NCBI RefSeq assembly: GCF_022385335.1
Contig: NZ_CP092431.1
Location: 8,370,001-8,434,000, forward strand
From: Streptomyces deccanensis
GTDB taxonomy: Bacteria; Actinomycetota; Actinomycetes; Streptomycetales; Streptomycetaceae
Length of the DNA: 64,000 bases
Direction: 5' to 3'
In this document: one piece after another, positions 8,396 to 15,789 of the stretch
How positions within the stretch are numbered: the stretch's first letter is position 1
Layout of the letters: every line of letters starts with the position of its first letter
Position numbers and translations under genes: made by a program
Notes under the pieces: model-generated
The model's database searches: none
What the model was told of the DNA's origin: nothing
What the model saw: the letters and a program-made list of their open reading frames with translations, nothing else

Positions 8396-8544
8396 CTTAT
8401 TAGCTCCAGTCTTCATTGGCGAGGAGAACGGGATCGCCGCCGAGAAGGACCCTAACGGCGACGCCGTGCGTTCGACGCGCTGGCGAGTGCGCGGCACAGT
8501 GCGGTGACCGTAAGAGCGGGGGCGCTGCACTTCACGCTCAGAGG

Positions 8545-8558
8545 CTATGCCTACGTCA
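8545..8558 (+). promoter_or_regulatory. Second half-site match to the 6774 palindrome
   Basis: CTATGCCTACGTCA matches the right arm CTATGCTTACGTCA at 13 of 14 positions. It lies 150 bp upstream of the CGNR gene in otherwise gene-free sequence. No clear opposite arm. Confidence 0.45.
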
Positions 8559-8683
8559 GATGGCGCCGATCGTCGCGCACTGTCACCACGCGGGCCGACC
8601 ATGTGAAATCGCTTGAGACGTCGCGCGATGCCCGAAACGCGTGGCGGCACGCGGCGAGCGCGGTGCCGGGAAGCGCCGACGGC

Positions 8684-8824
8684 GGCCACCCGGGCACCGA
8701 ATTGGTCATCCCGCACCGTCGGCAGCGCGGCCAGACCGAACTCCCGGACTGGAAAGAGGGCCACAGTAGGTCCCACAAGCACGACCGCGCCCGGGTCGAG
8801 CACGTCTGCGCCCGCATGCTCCAA
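8684..8824 (+). pseudogene. IS5-type transposase fragment
   Basis: About 47 codons resemble the C-terminal part of IS5-group DDE transposases: D-G-G-H-P-G-T, then R-R-Q-R-G-Q-T-E-L-P-D-W-K-E-G-H-S and S-H-K-H-D-R-A-R-V-E-H-V-C-A-R-M. In intact members R-x-R-V-E-H-x-F-A-R-M contains the last catalytic Glu of the DDE triad. The frame then runs directly into integrase sequence without the usual K-x-W-x-I-L-R-D, so it is a deletion junction between two mobile-element fragments. Confidence 0.6.
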
Positions 8825-8839
8825 AATGAAAAGGGCGAG

Positions 8840-9148
8840 ATCTGGCGTCCAGCCATCGCCAAGGTCAAGTTCCCCAAGGGTGCCGGGCCCCACGCCCCAC
8901 GGCATGCCTACGCATCTCTGCCAGTAGCCGCAGGGGAGTCCGTTAAGGTCGTGTCGGAGCGGTTGGGGCGCACCAACGCCGCGATGACCCTGAACGTCTA
9001 CAGCCATCTCTTCCCTGAGTCGGAGGAACGAGCCAGGGCGGCTGTGGACCGGGCGTTCAGCGCCCTGACGGGGGAATGTGCCCTGGATGTGCCCTCTTGG
9101 TCGGAGGATCAAGAGAATGTGCAGGTCAGCGACGCCATGGGAGCATAG
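8840..9148 (+). pseudogene. Tyrosine recombinase (integrase) C-terminal fragment
   Basis: About 100 codons match the catalytic end of phage/ICE integrases: H-x-x-R-H-A-Y-A-S-L, A-A-G-E-S-V-K-V-V-x-E-R-L-G, A-A-M-T-L-N-V-Y-S-H-L-F-P-E-S-E. The H-x-x-R box and the catalytic Tyr remain. The residue that is normally His in E-R-L-G-H is Arg, and the first catalytic Arg and the whole N-terminal half are missing. It is fused in frame to the transposase fragment. It marks the right edge of the accessory segment. Confidence 0.65.
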
Positions 9149-9399
9149 TGCGATTGAGAGTGGAGTTCACGACCGAGCCCTTCGATCTCGACGAGGCCCC
9201 GGCGCACGCGCTCGTGGCGCGGGAGGTCGTCGAGGCGGCCGATCTGGACGCGGTCGACGTCGGCCCGTTCGGCAACACGGCGGAGGGGCGGGCCGACGCC
9301 GTGCTCACGGCCGTGGACGCCCTGCTGCGCCGGACCCTGGAGTCCGGCGCCACTCGGATCTCGCTCCAGGTCAACGTGATCGGGGAGGGCGGCGAGTGA
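9148..9399 (+). CDS. Small YkoF/MTH1187 (DUF77)-like protein
   Basis: A protein of 83 residues from GTG 9148, preceded by GGGAG. The pattern V-D-V-G-P-F-G-N-T-A-E-G, then A-V-D-A-L-L and a final G-A-T-R-I-S-L-Q-V-N-V-I-G resembles the small ferredoxin-like-fold family around MTH1187/YkoF, some of whose members bind thiamine. Its stop overlaps the start of the next gene (GTGA), and it opens the run of genes leading to the urate operon. Its role there is not known. The assignment rests on a short motif and is moderate. Confidence 0.65.
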   Translation: MRLRVEFTTEPFDLDEAPAHALVAREVVEAADLDAVDVGPFGNTAEGRADAVLTAVDALLRRTLESGATRISLQVNVIGEGGE

Positions 9400-9764
9400 C
9401 CGGCGCCGGCGACGAGGGCTTCGTCGCGGCCGTCAAGCCGCTGGTCGACGCCATGGGCGGACTCATACTGCCGCCCGGCGAGGCCGGCCCCGACGACGTC
9501 GTCCTGTCCTGGGAGGGCGCCGACGTCGTCGCCGTACGGCTGCCGCAGCTCGCCGAGTCGCTGGATCACATCCTCGCCGCGATGGAGCGCCAGAAGGGCC
9601 GGCCGCTCGCCGACCTCGACCGCAAGGCGAAACAGGAGGTCGTACGCGTCCTGGAGGCGCGCGGGGCCTTCTCCGTGCGCCACGGCGTGGAGACCGTCGC
9701 GACCGCCCTCGGTGTCAGCCGCTTCACCGTCTACAACTACCTCAACCGCGAGAAAGAGGCCTGA
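9396..9764 (+). CDS. Helix-turn-helix protein, DauR/YheO-like C terminus
   Basis: A protein of 122 residues from GTG 9396, overlapping the previous stop. The C-terminal third reads D-R-K-x-K-x-E-V-V-R-V-L-E-x-R-G-A-F-S-V-R-x-x-V-E-x-V-A-x-x-L-G-V-S-R-F-T-V-Y-N-Y-L, which matches the HTH of YheO/DauR-type regulators. The N-terminal 70 residues are not recognised. Its place directly upstream of the urate catabolic genes suggests a regulator of that pathway, but this is inference from position only. Confidence 0.78.
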   Translation: MTGAGDEGFVAAVKPLVDAMGGLILPPGEAGPDDVVLSWEGADVVAVRLPQLAESLDHILAAMERQKGRPLADLDRKAKQEVVRVLEARGAFSVRHGVETVATALGVSRFTVYNYLNREKEA

Positions 9765-9824
9765 GGGGCGACGTCGTCCCGCCGGGCGGTCGCGGTCGCG
9801 GCGCCCTCGCCGTAACCGCGATTT

Positions 9825-9841
9825 TTCAACAAACTGTTGAC
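9825..9841. promoter_or_regulatory. Palindrome in the urate operon promoter
   Basis: TTCAACAAACTGTTGAC contains the perfect inverted repeat TCAACA-AAC-TGTTGA. A possible -35 (TTGACG, 9837-9842) overlaps its right arm and a possible -10 (TTAGCT, 9861-9866) follows 18 bp later, so a bound protein would block the promoter. Elements of the form TTCAA-N7-TTGA also occur at 31552-31568 and 33935-33951 in the allantoin locus. Confidence 0.6.
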
Positions 9842-9905
9842 GCGGTGTCGTCGCGGGGCGTTAGCTTGCCGTAGCCAGTCCAGCACCACGGCGACGGAGG
9901 CTCCC

Positions 9906-10430
9906 GTGACTTCGCGTTCCTCGACACCGGGCCTCGCCCGTTTCAACGCCCTGGAGGAGCACGCGGCCGCCGCCGCGCTCCACGAGGCGTGCGCCTCGGC
10001 GGAATGGGGGCGCAGACTGCTCGCCGGCCGCCCCTACACCGCCGTCGAGGACCTCCTCGCCGCCAGCGACGCCGCCATGGCCGAGCTGGGCGAGGCGGAT
10101 CTGGCGGAGGCGATGGCCGGGCATCCGCCGATCGGCCGCCCGAAGCCGGGCGACCCCACCTCGGCCCGTGAGCAGCGCGGCATGGCCGGCGCCTCCGACG
10201 CGCTCAAGGCCGAGATGCTCGAACTGAACCTGGCCTACCAGGAGAAGTTCGGCCATGTCTTCCTGATCTGCGCCACCGGCCGGACCGGCGAGCAGATGCG
10301 CGACGCCGTCCGGGACCGGATCGGCAACGCGCCGGAGCGGGAACGCGAGATCGTCCGCACCGAACTGGGCAAGATCAACCGCATCCGCCTGGCCCGGCTC
10401 GTCGACGTCGAAGAGGAAGCCCGCTCATGA
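9906..10430 (+). CDS. uraD: 2-oxo-4-hydroxy-4-carboxy-5-ureidoimidazoline (OHCU) decarboxylase
   Basis: A protein of 174 residues, the usual length. OHCU decarboxylase gives S-allantoin in the last step of urate breakdown. Visible signatures are F-N-x-L near the start, the catalytic-His segment H-P-P-I-G, the S-x-x-E-Q motif, and Y-x-x-K-F-G-H-V-F-L-I-C-A-T-G-R-T near residue 115. GTG 9906 follows GGAGG closely. It is first in the operon uraD-uraH-urate oxidase-8-oxoguanine deaminase and its end overlaps uraH by four bases (ATGA). Promoter palindrome at 9825. Confidence 0.93.
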   Translation: MTSRSSTPGLARFNALEEHAAAAALHEACASAEWGRRLLAGRPYTAVEDLLAASDAAMAELGEADLAEAMAGHPPIGRPKPGDPTSAREQRGMAGASDALKAEMLELNLAYQEKFGHVFLICATGRTGEQMRDAVRDRIGNAPEREREIVRTELGKINRIRLARLVDVEEEARS

Positions 10431-10840
10431 GCACCCGTACGACCGCCTCGGTGTCCACGCACATCCTGGACACCTCCGTCGGCCGCCCCGCCGCCGGCGT
10501 CGCCGTCCGCGTCGCCGCCCGCTCCGGACGGGAGGCCGAGTGGCAGGCCCTCGGCGGCTCGGCGACCGACGCCGACGGCCGCTGCAAGGACCTCCCGGCC
10601 CTGCCGGAGGGCACCACCCACGTACGCCTCGACTTCGAGGTCGAGCCGTACCTCGCACAGACCGCCGCACAGCCCGTGCGGACGCAAGCCGATGCGCAGC
10701 AGGACGCCCCCGCGAACCGGGACAGCGGTGCCGTGTTCTTCCCCGAGGTCGTCATCACCTTCGCGGTGACGCCCGGCGAGCACTACCACGTACCGCTGCT
10801 GCTCAACCCGTTCGGCTACTCCGTTTATCGAGGGAGCTAG
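10427..10840 (+). CDS. uraH: 5-Hydroxyisourate hydrolase (transthyretin-like)
   Basis: A protein of 137 residues. HIU hydrolase opens the ring of 5-hydroxyisourate to OHCU. The family marks are present: S-T-H-I-L-D-T-S-x-G-R-P-A-x-G-V near the N terminus with the catalytic His, E-V-V-I-T-F, H-Y-H-V-P-L-L-L and the invariant C-terminal tetrapeptide Y-R-G-S. There is a longer-than-usual loop between about residues 78 and 103, rich in Ala, Gln and Asp. Translationally coupled to uraD and followed two bases later by the urate oxidase start. Confidence 0.93.
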   Translation: MSTRTTASVSTHILDTSVGRPAAGVAVRVAARSGREAEWQALGGSATDADGRCKDLPALPEGTTHVRLDFEVEPYLAQTAAQPVRTQADAQQDAPANRDSGAVFFPEVVITFAVTPGEHYHVPLLLNPFGYSVYRGS

Positions 10841-10842
10841 CT

Positions 10843-11736
10843 ATGCCCATCCTTGGACCGAACCAGTACGGCAAGGCCGAGAACCGCGTCGTACGCATCA
10901 CGCGGGACGGTGCCACCCACCACATCAAGGACCTCAACGTCTCGGTGTCGCTGAGCGGCGACATGGACGAGGTTCACCTCTCGGGCTCGAACGCGAACGT
11001 CCTGCCGACGGACACCACCAAGAACACGGTGTACGCCTTCGCCAAGGAGCACGGCATCGACTCCGCCGAGCAGTTCGGCATCCACCTCGCCCGGCACTTC
11101 GTGACCTCCCAGCCGGCCATCCACCGGGCCCGCATCCGCATCGAGCAGTACGCGTGGGAGCGCGTCGAGCACGGCGGCGAGGGCGCGCACTCCTTCGTCC
11201 GCGCGGGCCAGGAGACCCGGCTGACCCAGGTCACCTACGACGGCTCGGCGTGGGAGGTCGTCTCCGGCCTCAAGGACCTCACGGTCATGAACTCGACCGA
11301 CTCCGAGTTCTGGGGCTACGTCAAGGACAAGTACACGACCCTGCCCGAGGCGCACGACCGCATCCTCGCCACCGACGTCTCCGGCCGCTGGCGCTTCAAC
11401 TGGACCGACGACGAACAGCCGGCCCCCGACTGGGAGGCGTCCTACGCGCAGGTGAAGCAGCACCTGCTCCGGGCCTTCGCCGAGACGTACTCGCTCTCGC
11501 TCCAGCAGACCCTCTACCAGATGGGCGCGCGGATCATCGACCACCGCGAGGAGATAGACGAGGTCCGCTTCTCCCTCCCGAACAAGCACCACTTCCTGGT
11601 GGACCTGGCCCCGTTCGGCCTCAAGAACGACAACGAGGTGTACTTCGCCGCCGACCGCCCCTACGGCCTCATCGAGGCCACCGTCCTGCGGGACGGCTGC
11701 GAGGCGCGGATCCCGGCCGACCTCACCAACCTCTGA
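10843..11736 (+). CDS. Urate oxidase (uricase)
   Basis: A protein of 297 residues, typical for cofactor-free uricase, which oxidises urate to 5-hydroxyisourate. Both T-fold repeats are recognisable: N-Q-Y-G-K near residue 6 with the catalytic Lys, D-T-T-K-N-T-V-Y with the catalytic Thr, then S-T-D-S-E-F-W-G-Y, and P-N-K-H-H-F-L-V-D in the second half with the conserved Asn-Lys-His. Unlike eukaryotic uricases it lacks a C-terminal peroxisomal signal. The ATG at 10843 is two bases after the uraH stop. Confidence 0.95.
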   Translation: MPILGPNQYGKAENRVVRITRDGATHHIKDLNVSVSLSGDMDEVHLSGSNANVLPTDTTKNTVYAFAKEHGIDSAEQFGIHLARHFVTSQPAIHRARIRIEQYAWERVEHGGEGAHSFVRAGQETRLTQVTYDGSAWEVVSGLKDLTVMNSTDSEFWGYVKDKYTTLPEAHDRILATDVSGRWRFNWTDDEQPAPDWEASYAQVKQHLLRAFAETYSLSLQQTLYQMGARIIDHREEIDEVRFSLPNKHHFLVDLAPFGLKNDNEVYFAADRPYGLIEATVLRDGCEARIPADLTNL

Positions 11737-11771
11737 GAGATCCCGAGCGACTTCCGAAGGACGAACCAACC

Positions 11772-13151
11772 ATGGCAGCAACCCAGCGCCTCGTCATCGA
11801 GAACGCGGCGATCGCGACCGTGGACGCGCGGGACACCGAGTACACGTCCGGTCACGTGGTCGTGGCGGACAACGTCATCGAGTCGGTCGGCGAGGGCCGC
11901 GCCCCCGAGGGCCTGACGGACGTCGTACGCCGGATCGACGCCACCGGCCACCTGGTCACCCCCGGCCTGGTCAACACCCACCACCACTTCTACCAGTGGA
12001 TCACCCGGGGCCTCGCCACCGACCACAACCTCTTCGACTGGCTCGTCGCGCTCTACCCGACCTGGGCGCGCATCGACGAGCGCATGACGTACGCGGCGGC
12101 CCAGGGCTCGCTCGCCATGATGGCCCGCGGCGGGGTGACCACGGCCATGGACCACCACTACGTCTTCCCCCGGGGCTCCGGCGACCTGTCGGGCTCGATC
12201 ATCCGGGCGGCCCGCGAGACGGGCGTCCGTTTCACGCTCGCCCGTGGCTCGATGGACCGCAGCGAGAAGGACGGCGGCCTCCCGCCGGACTTCGCGGTCG
12301 AGACCCTGGAGGGTGCGCTCGCCGCCACCGAGGAGACGGTGAAGCGGCACCACGACGCCTCCTTCGGCGCGATGACCCAGGTCGCCGTCGCCCCCTGCTC
12401 GCCCTTCTCGGTCTCCACCGAACTGCTGCGCCAGGGAGCCGAGTTGGCCCGTCGCCTCGGGGTGCGGCTGCACACTCACGGCTCGGAGACGGTGGAGGAG
12501 GAGAAGTTCTGCCACGAGCTGTTCGGCATGGGCCCGACCGACTACTTCGAGTCCACGGGCTGGCTCGGCGAGGACGTGTGGATGGCCCACTGCGTCCACA
12601 TGAACGACTCCGACATCGACGCCTTCGCCCGCACGGGGACGGGTGTCGCCCACTGCCCCTCCTCCAACGCCCGGCTGGCGGCCGGTATCGCCCGCGTCTC
12701 GGACATGCTGGCGGCCGGCGTCCCGGTCGGCCTCGGCGTCGACGGCACCGCGTCCAACGAGTCCGGCGAACTCCACACCGAGCTCCGCAACGCGCTCCTC
12801 GTCAACCGCCTCGGCGCCCACCGCGAAGCCGCCCTCACCGCCCGCCAGGCCCTCCGGCTCGGCACCTTCGGCGGCGCCCAAGTCCTGGGCAGGGCAACGG
12901 AGATCGGCTCCCTGGAGCCCGGCAAGCTCGCCGACCTCGTCCTGTGGAAGCTGGACACCCTCGCGCACGCGTCGATCGCCGACCCGGTGGCCGCCCTGGT
13001 CCTCGGCGCGGCGGCCCCGGTGACGGCGTCGTTCGTGAACGGCCGGCAGATCGTGGAGAACGATCGCCTGCTGCACGTCGACGAGGACGAGATCGCCCGC
13101 TCCACCAGGGAGGAGGCGCGGCGGCTGGCACGGATCGCCGCCGAGGCCTGA
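11772..13151 (+). CDS. 8-Oxoguanine deaminase (amidohydrolase family)
   Basis: A protein of 459 residues of the metal-dependent amidohydrolase superfamily (SsnA/TrzF-like group). Metal-site motifs: N-T-H-H-H-F-Y-Q, H-T-H-G-S-E-T-V-E-E-E, W-M-A-H-C-V-H, and G-V-D-G-T-A-S-N-E-S-G with the catalytic Asp. The H-H-H-F-Y-Q and S-N-E-S-G segments fit characterised 8-oxoguanine deaminases, which release urate from 8-oxoguanine. Position directly behind urate oxidase, 35 bp away, supports this, since the product feeds the enzymes upstream. A general hydroxydechloroatrazine ethylaminohydrolase-type label is the alternative. Confidence 0.9.
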   Translation: MAATQRLVIENAAIATVDARDTEYTSGHVVVADNVIESVGEGRAPEGLTDVVRRIDATGHLVTPGLVNTHHHFYQWITRGLATDHNLFDWLVALYPTWARIDERMTYAAAQGSLAMMARGGVTTAMDHHYVFPRGSGDLSGSIIRAARETGVRFTLARGSMDRSEKDGGLPPDFAVETLEGALAATEETVKRHHDASFGAMTQVAVAPCSPFSVSTELLRQGAELARRLGVRLHTHGSETVEEEKFCHELFGMGPTDYFESTGWLGEDVWMAHCVHMNDSDIDAFARTGTGVAHCPSSNARLAAGIARVSDMLAAGVPVGLGVDGTASNESGELHTELRNALLVNRLGAHREAALTARQALRLGTFGGAQVLGRATEIGSLEPGKLADLVLWKLDTLAHASIADPVAALVLGAAAPVTASFVNGRQIVENDRLLHVDEDEIARSTREEARRLARIAAEA

Positions 13152-13160
13152 CCCGCTGAA

Positions 13161-13257
13161 CTCTGGTCGAGGGGGACGGCCCTCGACCAGAGCCGTGGAC
13201 CTCGGCGAGGTCCACGGCGGCCGTCTCCGGGGCGCGCACGAGAGTTGCGCGCCCCGG
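13161..13257. terminator. Three tandem perfect hairpins between convergent genes
   Basis: Stem 1: 13161-13173 with 13180-13192 (13 bp, 6-nt loop). Stem 2: 13193-13203 with 13207-13217 (11 bp, 3-nt loop). Stem 3: 13227-13238 with 13246-13257 (12 bp, 7-nt loop). All are perfect and adjacent, between the end of the deaminase gene (+) and the end of the GH89 gene (-). A bidirectional terminator block is the simplest reading. Confidence 0.8.
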
Positions 13258-13283
13258 AACGGTCCCAGGACGGCCGAGACCCG

Positions 13284-15482
13284 TCAGGAGAGTGCCGCGA
13301 GCCGGTCCCTGACCTGGGTCGCGACCGTGTACGTGTCCCCGGTCGGCTCGGTCGCGAGCGTCCCCGGGTTCCGCGCCCAGCGGTCCTCCAGGGCGAACCA
13401 GTCGATCTTCGCCGGCGCCCGGCCCGCGGCCAGCGCGGTCCTCAGCTCCGCGAAGTACGTCGACCAGCGCAACCGGTAGAGTCCGCCGACCAGCCCCGCC
13501 CACTCCCGGTTGGCGTAGTCCCGCAGCCCCGCGTCCGCGCCCTCCCGCGTCCCCCACACGGTCAGCAGCGACAGGTTGTCGTACGCCAACTGGTCACGCT
13601 CGGCCGCGTCCGCTCCCCAGGACCGGGCCTGGGCGACCCAACGGCCCAGCAGATGACGGGAGTCGGTGGCCACCAACGCGTCCAGCAGGTCCATCAGCGA
13701 CAGCCAGTCCCCGCTCGACCTCGCGAACGCCGCCGCGTCCCCGGCGTCGTACGCCGCCTTGATCTTCGGCAGCATCACCCGGCTGCGGTTGGCGAGGGCC
13801 TGGCGTGCCACGTCGAGAAGATCACGGCGGTACGCAGCCGAGACGCGCAACTCGGGCCGCACCTTCAACAGTTCGGTCAGCGCGGGCTCGAAGTCCGCCG
13901 CGCTGTAGCGGAGTTGCTTCGGCGACCAGCGGCCGGCCCGTACGACGTTCAGCGCCGGCCGGGCGCCGAACAGGCCGTCCGCGCCCTCGCTCCAGGAGTC
14001 GGCGCGGGTGGTGCCGTACGCGGTGCGGCGCAGGACGTCCCAGGCCGCCTCGGCATGCGGATCGCGGGCGCCGTACCGGGCGTGCGCCCACTCGGCGAAC
14101 CAGCTCTTCAGATCCAACTCACCCTCCCGCCAGGCGAGTTCGGAGAAGAGCGCGAAGGCGGCCGGGTTGTTGTCCGCCGCCTCCGGCATCAGCGCGATCC
14201 CGCGCAGCCTGCTGCCGTCCTTGGTGCGCCACTTCTCGTACAGCGCGGCCCAGTCCGGGGTGTTGGCGCCGAGCGCGGTGTGCCCGCCGAAGTTCCAGAT
14301 CGAACCGAAGGCGTACGGAGTGTCGCCCCAGTCGGCCTCGCGGTCGGTGACGGTGGGGAACCGGTCGGACAGACCGTCGACGACGAGCATGCGCTCCTTG
14401 TCGACGGCGTCGACGATCGCGCGCGGCGGGTTGTGCTGCCAGCCGAGGATCACCCAGGTGGCCCCCGCGTGAGCCCGCTGGAGCGCCCTCTCGACGCCCT
14501 TCGCCGCGTCGGCCACGGGCACGTCCCCCGGGTCGCCGCCCTCGTGCAGCAGATCCATCTTGTACAGCGTCGACGGACCGAACAGCTCGTCCTGGACCCG
14601 GTAGAAGGCCGCCGCCACCCGCGCGAACTCGTCCCCGCGCGGGTCCAGCCAGTCGGGGCGCGCGAAACCCATCCACTCGCCCTGCGGCACGGTCCGCGCC
14701 CCCGGGACCCGCTCCGCGAAGCCCGGCGGGACGGTCCCGAAGTAGCCCGGGAACACCGGTGTCATCCCCAGCTCACGCGCCCGGTCGGCGATACGGCGGC
14801 CGAGCACGGCCCGCGCGTCCAGGAGCTGCCGGGAGACCGGGGAGGGGAAGGCGGACAGGTTCTGCAGCAGCCACCACGGCTGGTGGGCGGGGCCCGGCAC
14901 CCACGCCCGCAGCTCCTCCTCCCCGTACCCGAACTCCTGGAACACGCGGTGGTACAGCGCGTCCGCGCCCGCGTAGACGAGGACCTCGTTGTAGCCGTGC
15001 AGCGCCAGCACGTCCAGCTCGCGCTCCCAGTACGGCCAGTCCAGGTAGGCGCCCGTGTAGCCGTCGTTGGTGTCGTTGAGGGCGAAGCGGTGCACGACGT
15101 TCGCCCGTCGGCTCACCGTCCCGTCGAGGCCGGGGAGCTCGCGCGGCAGGAGGTTCGTCTGCTCGCCCGCCCAGTTGATCTCGGCGTACGCGACATGCCT
15201 CAAGTACCAGTTCAGGCCGGTGAGTTGCGTCGCCGGAGTGTCACCGGCGACGGTGATGCGCCCGGTGCTCCCCGATACGCGGAAGGTGTCCTTCTCCTTG
15301 CCCTCCGTGAAGATGATCTGCCGCCAGTGGTCCGGCAGCAGCCTTCTGGCGGCCACCGAGGCCGTGCGTTGTGCCTTGTCGGTGCGGGGTGCGTCGTCCG
15401 AGTGGACGGCGCGGGCCGAGGTGCAGGCGGCCGCGGAACCGGCGGCGAGCGCGGTGAGCAGGGCACGGCGAGCGAGCGGCAT
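13284..15482 (-). CDS. Secreted alpha-N-acetylglucosaminidase (GH89, NAGLU-like)
   Basis: A protein of about 732 residues. It would cleave terminal alpha-linked N-acetylglucosamine outside the cell. The N terminus has two Arg, a hydrophobic run and a Cys at about residue 20 (S-A-A-A-C), so it may be a lipoprotein, although the lipobox is not canonical. Downstream lie the three NAGLU regions: an N-terminal alpha/beta domain, a barrel with W-x-x-x-L-D-V-L-A-L-H-G-Y-N, and a helical C-terminal domain. Likely catalytic acids are E314 (L-L-H-E-G-G) and E434 (M-P-E-A-A-D-N-N). ATG 15482 follows GGAG; a longer frame upstream has no ribosome-binding site. Confidence 0.88.
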   Translation of the reverse strand: MPLARRALLTALAAGSAAACTSARAVHSDDAPRTDKAQRTASVAARRLLPDHWRQIIFTEGKEKDTFRVSGSTGRITVAGDTPATQLTGLNWYLRHVAYAEINWAGEQTNLLPRELPGLDGTVSRRANVVHRFALNDTNDGYTGAYLDWPYWERELDVLALHGYNEVLVYAGADALYHRVFQEFGYGEEELRAWVPGPAHQPWWLLQNLSAFPSPVSRQLLDARAVLGRRIADRARELGMTPVFPGYFGTVPPGFAERVPGARTVPQGEWMGFARPDWLDPRGDEFARVAAAFYRVQDELFGPSTLYKMDLLHEGGDPGDVPVADAAKGVERALQRAHAGATWVILGWQHNPPRAIVDAVDKERMLVVDGLSDRFPTVTDREADWGDTPYAFGSIWNFGGHTALGANTPDWAALYEKWRTKDGSRLRGIALMPEAADNNPAAFALFSELAWREGELDLKSWFAEWAHARYGARDPHAEAAWDVLRRTAYGTTRADSWSEGADGLFGARPALNVVRAGRWSPKQLRYSAADFEPALTELLKVRPELRVSAAYRRDLLDVARQALANRSRVMLPKIKAAYDAGDAAAFARSSGDWLSLMDLLDALVATDSRHLLGRWVAQARSWGADAAERDQLAYDNLSLLTVWGTREGADAGLRDYANREWAGLVGGLYRLRWSTYFAELRTALAAGRAPAKIDWFALEDRWARNPGTLATEPTGDTYTVATQVRDRLAALS

Positions 15483-15789
15483 GGTGTCTCCGGGGATGCG
15501 GTGGGGGTACGCAGGGGGAGGAATACCCGCCGACACCCCACTTGCGCGCGGACATGCGGCCACATGGGGGAGAACCTGACGTGAACGGCTCCTTCCTACG
15601 TCAATATGAGTAGATTTCTCGGTCCCTGCACCACTTCGGGAACCGCTCCCCGCCTCCGACGCGTTGTCGGGAAACAGGGATTTATCCGAAAGATCGCTTC
15701 GCGTCCGGTGGGGGCCGGTACCGGCGGACAGGAACCGGTAAGTCCGGTTGTGACCGTGCGCGGAGCCGGGGGACAGAACGGGGACACCC
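15483..15789. other. Divergent intergenic region, GH89 / peroxidase
   Basis: About 307 bp without a gene, holding both promoters. An inverted repeat TGACGT (15577-15582) / ACGTCA (15598-15603) with a 15-nt spacer is the only structure seen. No further signal can be supported. Confidence 0.4.

Noticed and set aside
8400-9147. A single intact gene covering the open frame at 8504-9148
   Set aside because: The translation joins unrelated transposase and integrase fragments, each truncated, so it is treated as two pseudogenes.
13245-15584. Long plus-strand open frame (about 780 codons) opposite the GH89 gene
   Set aside because: It is antisense to a clear enzyme gene and its product has only Arg/Gly/Val-rich low-complexity sequence, as expected from high-GC third positions.
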